From an uncultured Pseudomonadota bacterium (lineage in GTDB: Bacteria; Pseudomonadota; Gammaproteobacteria; Burkholderiales; SG8-39): a DNA stretch of 64,000 bases. The stretch spans positions 1 to 64,000 of the forward strand of contig CAIXPL010000004.1 in assembly GCA_903921325.1 (NCBI GenBank), written 5' to 3'. Made by a program: the position numbers and the translations under genes. The notes under the pieces were generated by a model that searched no databases, had not been told where the DNA came from, and was given only the letters and a program-made list of their open reading frames with translations. This document shows, in pieces, positions 33,896 through 42,717 of the stretch. Position 1 is the stretch's first letter. Each line of letters begins with the position of its first letter.

Positions 33896-34638
33896 CACTG
33901 CGACTGGAACCCGAGCAGCTTTTGTGCGAGTGCATCACCATGACCAAAGTCGGCGCGCGCACATTCATGGATGATGCGGCCGTTGGCAAGCACATACACC
34001 CGGTCTGCCACATCCAGCGCATGCGACAGGTCTTGCTCAACCAGCACGACCGATGCGCCTACCCGATCGCGGATGCCGCGAATGGCGTCGTACACCCGGT
34101 CAACGAATAGCGGTGACAGTCCACCCGAGGGTTCATCGAGCACCACCAGCCGGGGCGAGGCTAACAGCAGCATGCCGATGGCTAGCATCTGCCGCTCACC
34201 GCCTGAGAGTGAGCCGGCGCGCACATCGCGCCGAGCATCGAGTGCCGGAAACAACTGCCGCACCTCGGTCACCTTCGCGGCCAGACTGCCTTGGTCGGTC
34301 TGGGTAAATCCACCCATCAGCAAGTTGTCGGTCACGCTCAAGGTGCGAAAAATCTGCCCCCCTTGTGGCGCATAGCTGATGCCGGCCGGCACGCTGGCGG
34401 ACGGCGAAAATCCAGTGATGTTGTGTCCTCGGAACAGTACTTGTCCGGCCGTTGGTTTGATCACCCCGCACATCGCGTTGAGCAGCGTCGACTTACCCGC
34501 GCCGTTATGCCCCAGGATCGCGATGATTTCGCCTTCACCCACATGCAGGCTGGCGCCATGCACGACGCGCTTTGCGCCATAGCCCGCATCAAGGTTAGTG
34601 ACTTGCAGCAAGGTGCCGGCGTCCAAGATAGGCCTCAA
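33895..34638 (-). CDS. livF: branched-chain-type ABC transporter ATPase, LivF-like
   Basis: This is the second ATPase subunit (247 aa) of a Liv-type importer. Walker A is GHNGAGKST (about residue 42), the signature LSGGERQ (about 143), Walker B RLVVLDEPSGGLSP (about 161-174) and the switch region VVLVEQDLSHAL (about 195). The frame overlaps the end of the LivG gene by 44 bases; a TTG at 34611 would reduce this. It is the last gene of the seven-gene minus-strand operon. The gene context suggests the cargo is an aromatic or organic acid, as for several Liv-like systems. The symbol denotes subunit type only. Confidence 0.9.
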   Translation of the reverse strand: MRPILDAGTLLQVTNLDAGYGAKRVVHGASLHVGEGEIIAILGHNGAGKSTLLNAMCGVIKPTAGQVLFRGHNITGFSPSASVPAGISYAPQGGQIFRTLSVTDNLLMGGFTQTDQGSLAAKVTEVRQLFPALDARRDVRAGSLSGGERQMLAIGMLLLASPRLVVLDEPSGGLSPLFVDRVYDAIRGIRDRVGASVVLVEQDLSHALDVADRVYVLANGRIIHECARADFGHGDALAQKLLGFQSQ

Positions 34639-35374
34639 CCATATTGCGATGCTTGCGAATCTCTGCAGGTGTGTCGCTTGCCATCACCTTGCCTTCGACC
34701 AGAAGAACAATCTTTTTTGACATCGACATCACCACGTCCATGTTGTGTTCGATCACCAGGATCGTTGTGCCGCTACGCTGCACCAGATCGTTCAAGAGCG
34801 CTGTGAGCTTACCAAGACCCGCTTTATCAAGGCCGACCGTTGGCTCGTCCATCATGATGAGCGGCGGGCGCCCGATCAACGTGCGTGCGATGCTCACGAA
34901 GCGCTGTTCACCAAAAGACAGATCGGCGGCCCGGTCGCCCGCGCGATCGAGCAAACCCACTCGATCGAGCGCTTCCTCGGCGCGCGCTTTCACGTCCTGT
35001 GTTTCGCGTTCAACGGCGCGGCGCTGCAGAAGAGCCGCCAGCGGACCTTCTCCCCGCTGGCGCAGACCGACCATCACATTACCCAGCACGCTCATGTCGG
35101 GAAACACCCGCGGGTCTTGAAACGTGCGACCAATGCCACGGCGCGCGATCTGAAACGGCTTGAGACCTTGCAGGGTTTCTCCGCGATAACGCACGTCACC
35201 GGCTTGCGGCGTCAGTAGCCCGGTGATGAGATTGAACATCGTCGTCTTACCGGCCCCGTTGGGTCCAATCAAGCTGGTGATCGAACCTGTCTCCACCGAG
35301 AACTGCGCGTTATCGACCACACGGTGCCCGCCAAAAGACAGACACAGTCCTTCAACAGACAGGATATCGCTCAC
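34595..35374 (-). CDS. livG: branched-chain-type ABC transporter ATPase, LivG-like
   Basis: This is the first ATPase subunit (259 aa) of the Liv-type importer. Walker A is GPNGAGKTT (about residue 38), the signature LSFGEQR (about 152), Walker B LIMMDEPTVGLDK (about 173-185) and the switch VIEHNMDVVM (about 208). The extra helical insert typical of LivG (RQRGEGPLAALLQRRAVE) is present. Its ATG overlaps the LivM stop by 4 bases. Some LivM relatives carry a fused ATPase; here the two are separate. It works with LivF, LivH and LivM at the inner membrane. Confidence 0.9.
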   Translation of the reverse strand: MSDILSVEGLCLSFGGHRVVDNAQFSVETGSITSLIGPNGAGKTTMFNLITGLLTPQAGDVRYRGETLQGLKPFQIARRGIGRTFQDPRVFPDMSVLGNVMVGLRQRGEGPLAALLQRRAVERETQDVKARAEEALDRVGLLDRAGDRAADLSFGEQRFVSIARTLIGRPPLIMMDEPTVGLDKAGLGKLTALLNDLVQRSGTTILVIEHNMDVVMSMSKKIVLLVEGKVMASDTPAEIRKHRNMVEAYLGRRHLAASH

Positions 35375-36246
35375 CCGGCGCTCCGTTTGCCAGTGCCGAT
35401 GAGGCCTTGCGGTCGGAACATCATCAACAAGATCAGCAACAGCCCGTAGAGCCCCTGCTGGACATAGGCAATACTGGTTCCGTTCACTCCAAGAAACCGA
35501 AACAATTCAGGAAACACGATCAGGATCGCGGGACCCACGATCGCACCCAGCAGGCGCTGACTACCGCCGATGAATACCATCGCCCAGAGCAGAATCATGG
35601 TGTTGAAGTTGAAGCTGGTCGGGTCAATGAAGCGAAAGTAAAACGCGAGCAGCGCGCCCGCAATGGCTGCAAATCCGCCACCGATTGCAAAAACGACAAT
35701 CCGTGTTCGCACCACGTTGATGCCTAGCGATTGCGCGACCGTGTCATCGTCCCGAATGGCATGCAGCACAGCGCGCATGGGCGAGCGATTGAACCGTCGG
35801 TGCACTTCAAATACCAGTAGCGCGACGACACAGCAGAACGCAAGGATGCCGACACCGCTTGGCACACTCCACTCGCCTACCGAGGGGCGTGGAATGCCTC
35901 GGATACCGAAAGGTCCGTTGGTGAGCGACTCCCAATTGAGAATGATGCTGATCACGATGGACTGGAATCCGAACAGCGCCAGAATGAAATAATCGCCACC
36001 GAGCCGCAGGGTGGGAATACCAATCGCGATGGCAAGCGCGGCGCCCAGCACAAAGGCGAACATCATGGCCGGCAACCATCCCCAGCCGTACGTGACAGTG
36101 AGGATCGCGGTTGCATAGGCGCCGATCCCGTAGAACGCGGCATGCGCGAAAGACAAGATGCCGGTGTGCCCGATGAGCAAGTCGAGTGAGACGCTCAGCA
36201 CGGCAAATATGCAAATCAGCGTGAGCAGGTGAAGGGCGTAATCCAT
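35371..36246 (-). CDS. livM: branched-chain-type ABC transporter permease, LivM-like
   Basis: This is a membrane permease subunit (291 aa, about 8-9 helices). The LivM signatures are LLIGHTGILSFAHAAFYGIG (about residues 24-43) and the later RAVLHAIRDDDTVAQSLGIN (about 157-176), the region that contacts the ATPase. The C-terminal GLYGLLLILLMMFRPQGL is typical. It starts 15 bases past the LivH stop and overlaps LivG. Together with LivH it forms the transmembrane channel. Confidence 0.92.
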   Translation of the reverse strand: MDYALHLLTLICIFAVLSVSLDLLIGHTGILSFAHAAFYGIGAYATAILTVTYGWGWLPAMMFAFVLGAALAIAIGIPTLRLGGDYFILALFGFQSIVISIILNWESLTNGPFGIRGIPRPSVGEWSVPSGVGILAFCCVVALLVFEVHRRFNRSPMRAVLHAIRDDDTVAQSLGINVVRTRIVVFAIGGGFAAIAGALLAFYFRFIDPTSFNFNTMILLWAMVFIGGSQRLLGAIVGPAILIVFPELFRFLGVNGTSIAYVQQGLYGLLLILLMMFRPQGLIGTGKRSAG

Positions 36247-36261
36247 ATGCGGCCTATGGCT

Positions 36262-37140
36262 TCACGCGCGTCGGGTGATGATGCGACCACCGAACATGCC
36301 CTGCGGGCGCAGGATGAGAAACACCAGCAGCACGACGAATACCACCACGTCCTCCCATCGTGCCGACAAATACCATAAGCCAACCTGTTCAAGCAGGCCG
36401 AGCAATATGCCGCCGGCCGCAGCACCAGGCAGGTACCCGATACCACCGACGATCACTGCCACCAATGCGATGAACATGATGGAGACCCCCATCTGTGGTC
36501 GTACACCGACATCGTATGAAATCAGGCAGGCGGCCACCGCTGCCAGTGCCGAGCCGAGTAGAAATATGAGGACGTACAGTTTGCGCGTGTCAACGCCCAG
36601 GACCCCCGCGAGGGCCGGGTTGTCGGCGAGCGCACGCATCGCGCGCCCGTATTTCGAGTATGCCAGGAACAGCTGAAGGCAAGGAAAGACAATGGCTGCG
36701 ACTGCCAGAATGATCAAGTGCAAATTGGTGACAATGATGTCGCCCACTTCATAGGTTGACAGTGATCCTTCATGCAGGGTTTTGGTGTCGGTGGTGAACA
36801 CCAGAGCAAACAGTGCCTCAAGCAGCGTCAGCAGGCCGATCGAGGCAACCAGATCGGCAGTGGGCCGGCTCCCCGCTCGACGCAGCGGACGGTAGACCAG
36901 AATTTCGCAGAGCGCGCCCACGACGGCGGTCGCGGCAACCGAGAGCAAAAACGCCACCACGACCGACAGTCCAAGGACCACACTGCACAGGTACATCATG
37001 TAACCGGCGAATGTGAATACCGCCCCGTGCGCAAGGTGAAGAATGCGGGTGCCGTTATAGATGATCGCGAAGCCCACTGCCATCAGTGCATACAGCGCAC
37101 CGGTCGTCAGGCCATTGACCAGAAACTGAAGAAAGAGCAT
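36262..37140 (-). CDS. livH: branched-chain-type ABC transporter permease, LivH-like
   Basis: This is a membrane permease subunit (292 aa, about 8 helices). The N-terminus FLVNGLTTGALYALMAVGFA is the family hallmark. GRAMRALADNPALAGVLGVD (about residues 165-184) is the ATPase-contact loop, and FGGRIITRRA forms the end. ATG 37140 fits the family, but no purine-rich ribosome site precedes it; the start lies inside a near-direct duplication (37137-37207). The TAXI-fold gene upstream ends 100 bases away. Confidence 0.9.
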   Translation of the reverse strand: MLFLQFLVNGLTTGALYALMAVGFAIIYNGTRILHLAHGAVFTFAGYMMYLCSVVLGLSVVVAFLLSVAATAVVGALCEILVYRPLRRAGSRPTADLVASIGLLTLLEALFALVFTTDTKTLHEGSLSTYEVGDIIVTNLHLIILAVAAIVFPCLQLFLAYSKYGRAMRALADNPALAGVLGVDTRKLYVLIFLLGSALAAVAACLISYDVGVRPQMGVSIMFIALVAVIVGGIGYLPGAAAGGILLGLLEQVGLWYLSARWEDVVVFVVLLVFLILRPQGMFGGRIITRRA

Positions 37141-37207
37141 CAGGAGATCGCTTGCAGGCTACGCACTTGAAAAAGCATCACGAGATCGCTTGCGGGCTAC
37201 ACTTTGA
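37137..37207. repeat. imperfect direct duplication over the LivH start
   Basis: Two copies of about 34 bases lie 38 bases apart (37137-37170 and 37175-37207), sharing GAGATCGCTTGC and GGCTAC. They differ at a few positions and by one deletion. Copy one includes the LivH start codon. Confidence 0.8.
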
Positions 37208-37240
37208 TTGACCAGGGGTTCACGGCCCCGGGCCCGCGGG

Positions 37241-38245
37241 TTACTTCATGTAGCCCTTTTCACGGTAATACTGCACTGCCCCGGCGTGCAGCGGCAGTTC
37301 GGTATTCTTGCAACATTCGGTCATGTCTATCGTGCCGGTCAGTCCTTGCCCCGGTTGAAAGAGAGACTCGATCTGGGACTTCTGCTCGTCCAGGCCCTGG
37401 AGCATGAGATAAACCAGCCGATCCGGCAGGTCTTCGCGGCAGTACAGGATCCAGCCGGTAAAATCGATACCCGGTATGTTGGGACCGATCCCGCGCAGAC
37501 GCCCTTCGGGCAAGAAACACTGACGCACGTAGTATTTGCGCTCAAGAGTATTCAGGACATCGCGATCGATTGGCAAAAAGGTGAGGTCCACGCTCGCAGC
37601 GATCCGCTGCCAGGGCACGGTCATCAGGGCCTCGTCAAATATCGCGTTAATGGCCCCGCTTTGAATTGACGTCATGCGATCGCGCCGCCCGCTGGGCACC
37701 GTTTCCATGAAGTTGGGCTGGCGATCACCGAATATCACCTCACCGCCCCAGCGTTCAAAGTCCTCGATCTCGATGCCATACTCGGCAAGCAGGACGTCAA
37801 GAACCCAACCGACCGGGTGCGACATATGGGTGGGAGCCGTTGAGATCCGCAGCGGCACTTTTTCATCCACCAATTGTCGGATCGATGTGATTCCAAGATC
37901 CTTGCGCACCGCCAGTGCCAACTGATCGTAGTGGGGAAATACCGCAACCGCTTTCAGCGGTAGCGGGCGTTCGCCGAATCCAAATGCGCCGCGCCCTTCG
38001 GCGGCCGTACGCGCAAGCCACGTGGGTGTGGTAATACCAAAATGGTAGGTGCCCGCGGCAACCATCTCCGGACCGACCATGCACATCTCGCCGGTGTGCG
38101 CGGTATGAACTGAAACCGAGGAGCCTTTTGGCAACGCGCCGAAATACCCGGTGAGCCCGAGGCCCAGCATGCCGCCCACCTTAAGCCAGTTGCTTCCTGC
38201 CGAGAGGAGTTTTACCTCGACCGGGCCATGCTCGATATCGATCAC
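37241..38245 (-). CDS. TAXI-type solute-binding-fold protein without signal peptide
   Basis: This 334-residue protein resembles TAXI-family TRAP receptors and related periplasmic-binding folds: VEVKLLSAGSNWLKVGGML at the N-terminus, HTGEMCMVGPEMVAAGTYHF (about 50-70), VFPHYDQLALAVRKDLG (about 102-118) and IFDEALMTVPWQRI (about 208). There is no signal peptide. The start is GTG 38245, fixed by AGGAG 7 bases upstream, so it should remain in the cytoplasm. No TRAP membrane subunit is nearby. Cytosolic proteins of the same fold include decarboxylases such as 4,5-dihydroxyphthalate decarboxylase, so an enzymatic role is possible (inference). It sits between the VOC and LivH genes. Confidence 0.75.
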   Translation of the reverse strand: MIDIEHGPVEVKLLSAGSNWLKVGGMLGLGLTGYFGALPKGSSVSVHTAHTGEMCMVGPEMVAAGTYHFGITTPTWLARTAAEGRGAFGFGERPLPLKAVAVFPHYDQLALAVRKDLGITSIRQLVDEKVPLRISTAPTHMSHPVGWVLDVLLAEYGIEIEDFERWGGEVIFGDRQPNFMETVPSGRRDRMTSIQSGAINAIFDEALMTVPWQRIAASVDLTFLPIDRDVLNTLERKYYVRQCFLPEGRLRGIGPNIPGIDFTGWILYCREDLPDRLVYLMLQGLDEQKSQIESLFQPGQGLTGTIDMTECCKNTELPLHAGAVQYYREKGYMK

Positions 38246-38263
38246 TTCGTTGTCTCCTGTCTG

Positions 38264-38845
38264 TCAGGCGCTGCGCGGACGCCATTGATGGCTCAGTCCT
38301 TCCCACGGAATGAAGCCGTGCTTGCCGCCCATGGGAGTCAGTTCCATCAATCCAGCGGGGATCGGACTCCAGGTGGTCACTTCCATGTTGTTGCCATCCG
38401 GGTCGCGAAAGTAAACCGAGACTGCTGACACGCCGGTATGGCTGCGCGGGCCGTCAAAAGGAATGCCTTCCTGCTTGAGGTGCTTGACGAACCGGGCAAG
38501 CACTTCAGGCGTGGCGCCGAACGCCCAGTGCGGGTTGGTATTCACACTGCCCGGATTGGTCTTGGACGGATAGCTGACGCCGTCTTCCTGCTCGACGACC
38601 TCGACCATGGTATGGCCGACATGGTAAAAAATATGGCGCAAGCGGCCCAGGCGTCGATCTTCATCGTTATAGCCGGCACGAAACAATTCAACGCCGCCGA
38701 GGATCTGCTCGACAAACGGGCCGGACACATCCGGGTCGATACATGCCAGGCCGACATGATCGACACCACTTAACGAAAACCGGTTTTCCGGCTGTGCATA
38801 GCGATCGCCGTGACGCAGTCCGGGCGTGGTCAACACTGCATTCAT
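38264..38845 (-). CDS. VOC-family protein, extradiol-dioxygenase/glyoxalase-like
   Basis: This 193-residue vicinal-oxygen-chelate protein is in the superfamily that includes extradiol ring-cleavage dioxygenases and glyoxalase I. Expected metal ligands are visible as His in GVDHVGLA (about residue 30), His in NTNPHWAFGA (about 106) and Glu in DGNNMEVTTW (about 157). It covers one full beta-alpha-beta module pair with a short N-terminal extension. It lies 18 bases upstream of the TAXI-fold gene and 23 bases downstream of the LivK-like gene. With an HpaB-type hydroxylase nearby, ring opening of a catechol-like product is a reasonable guess, not proven. Confidence 0.85.
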   Translation of the reverse strand: MNAVLTTPGLRHGDRYAQPENRFSLSGVDHVGLACIDPDVSGPFVEQILGGVELFRAGYNDEDRRLGRLRHIFYHVGHTMVEVVEQEDGVSYPSKTNPGSVNTNPHWAFGATPEVLARFVKHLKQEGIPFDGPRSHTGVSAVSVYFRDPDGNNMEVTTWSPIPAGLMELTPMGGKHGFIPWEGLSHQWRPRSA

Positions 38846-38868
38846 GATGGCCTCCTTGTCCAGATGAT

Positions 38869-39969
38869 CTACCTGTCGTAATTGACGTACTGACCGTCCT
38901 TGATCATTTTCGCGGACGGCAAGATGTTGGGCTCACCACTACCGCTGAATCGGAATGTACCGATCACGCCCTTGTATTCGCCAAAGTTAAAAATCGCATC
39001 ACGCACCTTCTCCGGATCGGTCGATCCGGCTCGACGCATGGCCTCGAACAGGATCATCGTGGCATCGTAGTGCTTGCCCACGTTGGAATCCGGGTCGTAG
39101 CCATAGGCGGCCTTGAAGCGTTGTGCAAACGCCGGGTCCAGTCTCAACGTGGTGTAAATGACACCTTCGGCCATGGTTGCGCCCATCGCGCGAACTTCCT
39201 TGTCCTCAATCAGATGATTGCTCAGTATCTGCTTGGCCTTGAACCCCACTTCGCTCAGCTGCTTCAAGACGAGTGCCATCGGACGACCCGATGAGGTCAC
39301 AATCCAAAGCGTGTCGGCGCGTGCCCCGCGCAATTTGGTCAATTGACCTCGAACATCGTTATCGCCGGTCTTGAAGGTCTCCTCGCCGAGCACTTTGCCA
39401 CCGGCTTTTTCGAACTCGGCCTGGAATGCTCGCACGGTGAGGCGAATGGACTCGTTGTCCTCAGAAATGATGGCAGCGGTTTTCAAACCGAGACTGGATG
39501 CAATCTCCGCCGCCTTGGTGCCCGACTTGTCCGATGTCGGCGTCATGCGGACGGTCCAGCGGCTTTTGGTGAAATCCGGATGCTCGGTCGCCGGCGCGAT
39601 CAGAATGACGTGCTTTTCTTCGGCCACCGGGATCTGCGGCAAGGACAGCGGCGTAAAGCCGGTGTACACGGCCATCACATGATCAACATCGACCAGCTTG
39701 CGCAGCGCGGACACCGCGCCCGCCGGTTCATAGCGCGAATCCTCGGTGATCAATTGCACCTGGCGACCCAGCACGCCGCCCTTCTCATTGGTCTCTTTGA
39801 TGGCAAATTCGTTGCCGGAGATCATGTACTGTCGAACATACTGCCCGCTGTTGCCGCTCAGCGGCAGCACAATCCCGAGGCGTACGGGCTCCTGGCCATA
39901 AGCAATCCCGGCACAGCAGGCCAACGCCGTGGCAAGCCCAATGGCAACCCGATGCAAACGAATGCGCAC
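38869..39969 (-). CDS. Liv-type ABC transporter substrate-binding protein
   Basis: This is a periplasmic receptor (366 aa) of the type I fold (Peripla_BP_6; LivK/amide-binding-like). A signal peptide covers residues 1-26 (ATALACCAGIAYGQ). The mature part starts VRLGIVLPLSGNSGQYVRQY, then KGGVLGRQVQLITEDSRYEP (about 63-82) and later TTLRLDPAFAQRFKAAYGY. GTG 39969 is chosen because AGGAGG lies 5 bases upstream; the longer frame from 40014 lacks this. First gene of the minus-strand Liv/VOC/TAXI operon. Such receptors often bind aromatic acids or amides as well as amino acids. Confidence 0.9.
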   Translation of the reverse strand: MRIRLHRVAIGLATALACCAGIAYGQEPVRLGIVLPLSGNSGQYVRQYMISGNEFAIKETNEKGGVLGRQVQLITEDSRYEPAGAVSALRKLVDVDHVMAVYTGFTPLSLPQIPVAEEKHVILIAPATEHPDFTKSRWTVRMTPTSDKSGTKAAEIASSLGLKTAAIISEDNESIRLTVRAFQAEFEKAGGKVLGEETFKTGDNDVRGQLTKLRGARADTLWIVTSSGRPMALVLKQLSEVGFKAKQILSNHLIEDKEVRAMGATMAEGVIYTTLRLDPAFAQRFKAAYGYDPDSNVGKHYDATMILFEAMRRAGSTDPEKVRDAIFNFGEYKGVIGTFRFSGSGEPNILPSAKMIKDGQYVNYDR

Positions 39970-40118
39970 GGTCTCCTCCTGTTCATTGTTTTTTTCTGAC
40001 AGCCACCGCGTCAAGCGACGGACCGACTGGCGACGGTCAATATATCACTACATTACGACCCGAGTTCGGACCGATTCTCGGTCTCCGGCGAATATTGCCG
40101 CTGCGGGCAACACCCACT

Positions 40119-41225
40119 TCAGCGCCAGCGCCACTCCAGATATCGGAACGCGGCCAGCGCACCCAAAATGATGGCTGCCAGAGTGATAAATGAGCCCATA
40201 GCCAGGGTGGAGAGACCACCAATACCCTGCCCCACCGTACAGCCGAGCGCGGTGACCCCGCCAAACCCCATCAACAGCGCACCAATCAAGTGACTCGCCG
40301 TGTCCTCGGCATCACGAAATCCTTCCAGGCGGAATCGCCCGGTCCAGATCGCATAGAGGGCACTCCCGGCCACCGTGCCGATCACGCTGGCGATGCCGAA
40401 CGTGAGCACGCGTGAACGATCCGTCCACAGGAGCAGCAGATCGAGCGTGTAGGCCTGCGGTCCGACAAAAGTGATGGACTCTGGTCGGCCACTGTTACCC
40501 CCCACCCAGGCGGCCTGCAAGGTATCGGGATGCTCGGGCAGATAGCCAATATGGCCAGTGACATACCACGCGGCAACCACCATGAGCCCGGTTACCACCC
40601 CCCCGGTCACCGCAATGGGTGCTCGCGACGACGCATTCCAAAGTGCAAATACGGCAAAGGCACCGGCCAACGCAACGGCAAGTACCGCGCGCAGCAGGGC
40701 GGCCGAGTGCCCCGACAGAGAGCCCAGCAAAGCACCCAAGTCCTGTGGCCCTCCGAGGTCAATGCTGATTTGATCGAGCACGTTTGCGCGCAGAGGGGCG
40801 AGCGCGCCACGCAGTGCCATGTCAGCGCTGATGGCGAGAACGATCGCGACCACCAAAGACTTCAAATTGCCGGCGCCGACGCGAATCAGCGTCTTGGCGC
40901 CACAACCCGAGGCGAGCACCATCCCGAAACCGAACAGAGTGCCACCCACACAATGGGACAGCCAGGTCAGCCGCGTGGCCCGATACATCGATGCGTCCAG
41001 AACGCCGGGGTACGCAACATCGATCAGCGCCGCCCCGGCAATGGCCACCGCAATTGCCAGCGCCCACATGCGCAGCCGGGTCCAGTCGCCCATGTTGGAA
41101 ATATCAGCCAGCGCGCCCATGGTGCAAAAGTTGCTCAGAGCGGCAACCCAGCCAAAGACCAGCCCGATTGCGAGGCCGCCCCAGGCCACCCATGTCGCAA
41201 TCGTCTGCGGATCCATTGCGTCCAT
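40119..41225 (-). CDS. YeeE/YedE-family sulfur transporter
   Basis: This inner-membrane protein (about 368 aa, roughly nine helices) belongs to the YeeE/YedE family, which includes the thiosulfate transporter TsuA. The conserved cysteine loops are LSNFCTMGA (about residue 32), LASGCGAKT (about 106) and ALGCTVGQG (about 325), which relay the sulfur substrate. ATG 41225 is used; a GTG precedes it and ATG 41216 is possible. It follows cpoB by about 28 bases on the same strand and could be read through from the tol-pal operon. No sulfurtransferase partner gene is adjacent. Confidence 0.88.
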   Translation of the reverse strand: MDAMDPQTIATWVAWGGLAIGLVFGWVAALSNFCTMGALADISNMGDWTRLRMWALAIAVAIAGAALIDVAYPGVLDASMYRATRLTWLSHCVGGTLFGFGMVLASGCGAKTLIRVGAGNLKSLVVAIVLAISADMALRGALAPLRANVLDQISIDLGGPQDLGALLGSLSGHSAALLRAVLAVALAGAFAVFALWNASSRAPIAVTGGVVTGLMVVAAWYVTGHIGYLPEHPDTLQAAWVGGNSGRPESITFVGPQAYTLDLLLLWTDRSRVLTFGIASVIGTVAGSALYAIWTGRFRLEGFRDAEDTASHLIGALLMGFGGVTALGCTVGQGIGGLSTLAMGSFITLAAIILGALAAFRYLEWRWR

Positions 41226-41253
41226 CACGGCGAGTCCGGCCTCGGGTTACGCG

Positions 41254-42099
41254 TCAGCGTGTCGAGGCAGGTTTGCGCGCCAAACGCTGCTTCGCCTGAT
41301 CGGCCGCCGGTGTCTTCGGATAATGCGCCACCAGCTCGGTGAGCGTTGCATGCTCGGCCTTGGCATCGCCCAACTCGGCCTGTGCACTGGCAATGGTGAG
41401 CAGTGAGTCGCTTGCGCGCGGATTCTCCGGCCAGCCGAGCACGAGCTTGCGCAGCTCGGTCACCGCACGCTTGTAGTCCTTGAGGGCGAACAAGGCATTG
41501 CCGGTCCAGTATTGCGCGCTGGGTGCAAGCTCACTCAGTGGATTGGCTTGAACCAGGGCCTGAAATTGCTCAATGGCTTCCTGGTAGCGTGCCGCCTTGT
41601 ATGCGCCCAGTGCTGCCTCATAGGCCTTGCCCTCGAGCGCGCCGCTGTCCTGCTGCGCCTTGTCCTGTGCCTTGGCCGCTTCGGCCGCCTTGGCTTCGTC
41701 TTCCCGTGCCTTCTCAATCCTGCGCAGGCGGGCATCCAGATCGGCATACAAATCCTTTTGCCGCCGCTCGCCCTGCGCCACCTGATTGGACAAGACTTCG
41801 ATCTGCCCACGGATCTGCGCCAGTTCATCGCGCAGCGAATCAATCGAGGTGGCCAGATCGATCAGCGCGCGCTTGTCCTGAACCGCCGTCTCAAGCGCGC
41901 TCAGCCGGGCTACCGCCGACTTCTGGATCACATCGACTTGACTGCGCAATTGCTCGATCTTGGCGCGTGCCTCATCGTCGTCAAACAAACCGGCACGCAC
42001 CGGCAGGGCACAGCACAGCAGGGCCGCGGCCAGGGGCGCGGCCCAATAGCGCAGACGGGTCACAGGCGTGCTGGCCGCCAACAAGCGGGCTGCGGTCAA
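41254..42099 (-). CDS. cpoB: cell division coordinator CpoB (YbgF)
   Basis: This periplasmic Tol-Pal accessory protein (281 aa) coordinates outer-membrane constriction with peptidoglycan synthesis at division. A signal peptide covers residues 1-36, then a coiled coil (about 45-115, ARAKIEQLRSQVDVIQKS and on) for trimerisation, a charged linker, and three TPR motifs to the end (YEAALGAYKAARYQEAIEQF, then NALFALKDYKRAVTELRKL). The start is TTG 42099, backed by GAAGGAG 8 bases upstream and overlapping the pal end region. Last gene of the tol-pal operon. Confidence 0.93.
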   Translation of the reverse strand: MTAARLLAASTPVTRLRYWAAPLAAALLCCALPVRAGLFDDDEARAKIEQLRSQVDVIQKSAVARLSALETAVQDKRALIDLATSIDSLRDELAQIRGQIEVLSNQVAQGERRQKDLYADLDARLRRIEKAREDEAKAAEAAKAQDKAQQDSGALEGKAYEAALGAYKAARYQEAIEQFQALVQANPLSELAPSAQYWTGNALFALKDYKRAVTELRKLVLGWPENPRASDSLLTIASAQAELGDAKAEHATLTELVAHYPKTPAADQAKQRLARKPASTR

Positions 42100-42100
42100 A

Positions 42101-42691
42101 TCAGAACTCCTTCAAAGCGCCGCTGTTGTAGAGGATCTCGCCGCGACGGTTCTCGGCCCAGTCGGCCTCGGTGTGACCTTCGCGACGGGGCTTTTCCTTA
42201 CCCAGGCTGACCGCATCGATCTGCGCCTCCTGCGCACCAAGCAGCACCATCATGCGCTTCATCGCCTCGGCACGCCGCTGTCCCAATGCGATGTTGTATT
42301 CACGGCTACCGCGCTCATCGGTGTTGCCCTGAATCAGCATGCGTGCATCGCGATTCTTGGCAAGAAAGCTCGCGTGAGCCTGGATGAGGGGACGAAACTC
42401 CTCGCGTACCGAGTACTCATCGAAATTGAAATACACACTGCGTTTGGACAGCGTGCTCTTCGGATCGGTGAGCTCGCCACCCGGACCGTTCGTGGTTCTG
42501 GCGGTCAAATCGATCGCCTGCCCCGGATTCGCCGGGCTGTCTGCGCCGGTGGTCGGCGCGGTCGTCTGACTGGTTGGAGTCGCCTGGCCATCGACGACTT
42601 CGGCAGGTTTTTGCTGATCGGTCGGTGTACTGCTGCAGGCGGCCATCAGCAGTGCAGCGAGGACTGCGGCCAGTTTCAGAGTCAAACGCAT
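42101..42691 (-). CDS. pal: peptidoglycan-associated lipoprotein Pal
   Basis: This is an outer-membrane lipoprotein (196 aa) that ties the outer membrane to peptidoglycan. The lipobox LMAAC ends at Cys19. A Thr/Pro-rich linker follows to about residue 80. The OmpA-like domain then has VYFNFDEYSVR and the peptidoglycan (mDAP) binding motif NTDERGSREYNIALGQRRA (about 122-140). GAGGAG lies 6 bases before ATG. It lies between tolB and cpoB on the same strand. Confidence 0.96.
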   Translation of the reverse strand: MRLTLKLAAVLAALLMAACSSTPTDQQKPAEVVDGQATPTSQTTAPTTGADSPANPGQAIDLTARTTNGPGGELTDPKSTLSKRSVYFNFDEYSVREEFRPLIQAHASFLAKNRDARMLIQGNTDERGSREYNIALGQRRAEAMKRMMVLLGAQEAQIDAVSLGKEKPRREGHTEADWAENRRGEILYNSGALKEF

Positions 42692-42717
42692 TTAAAGCTC
42701 CTCAAGGTAAGGGATGG

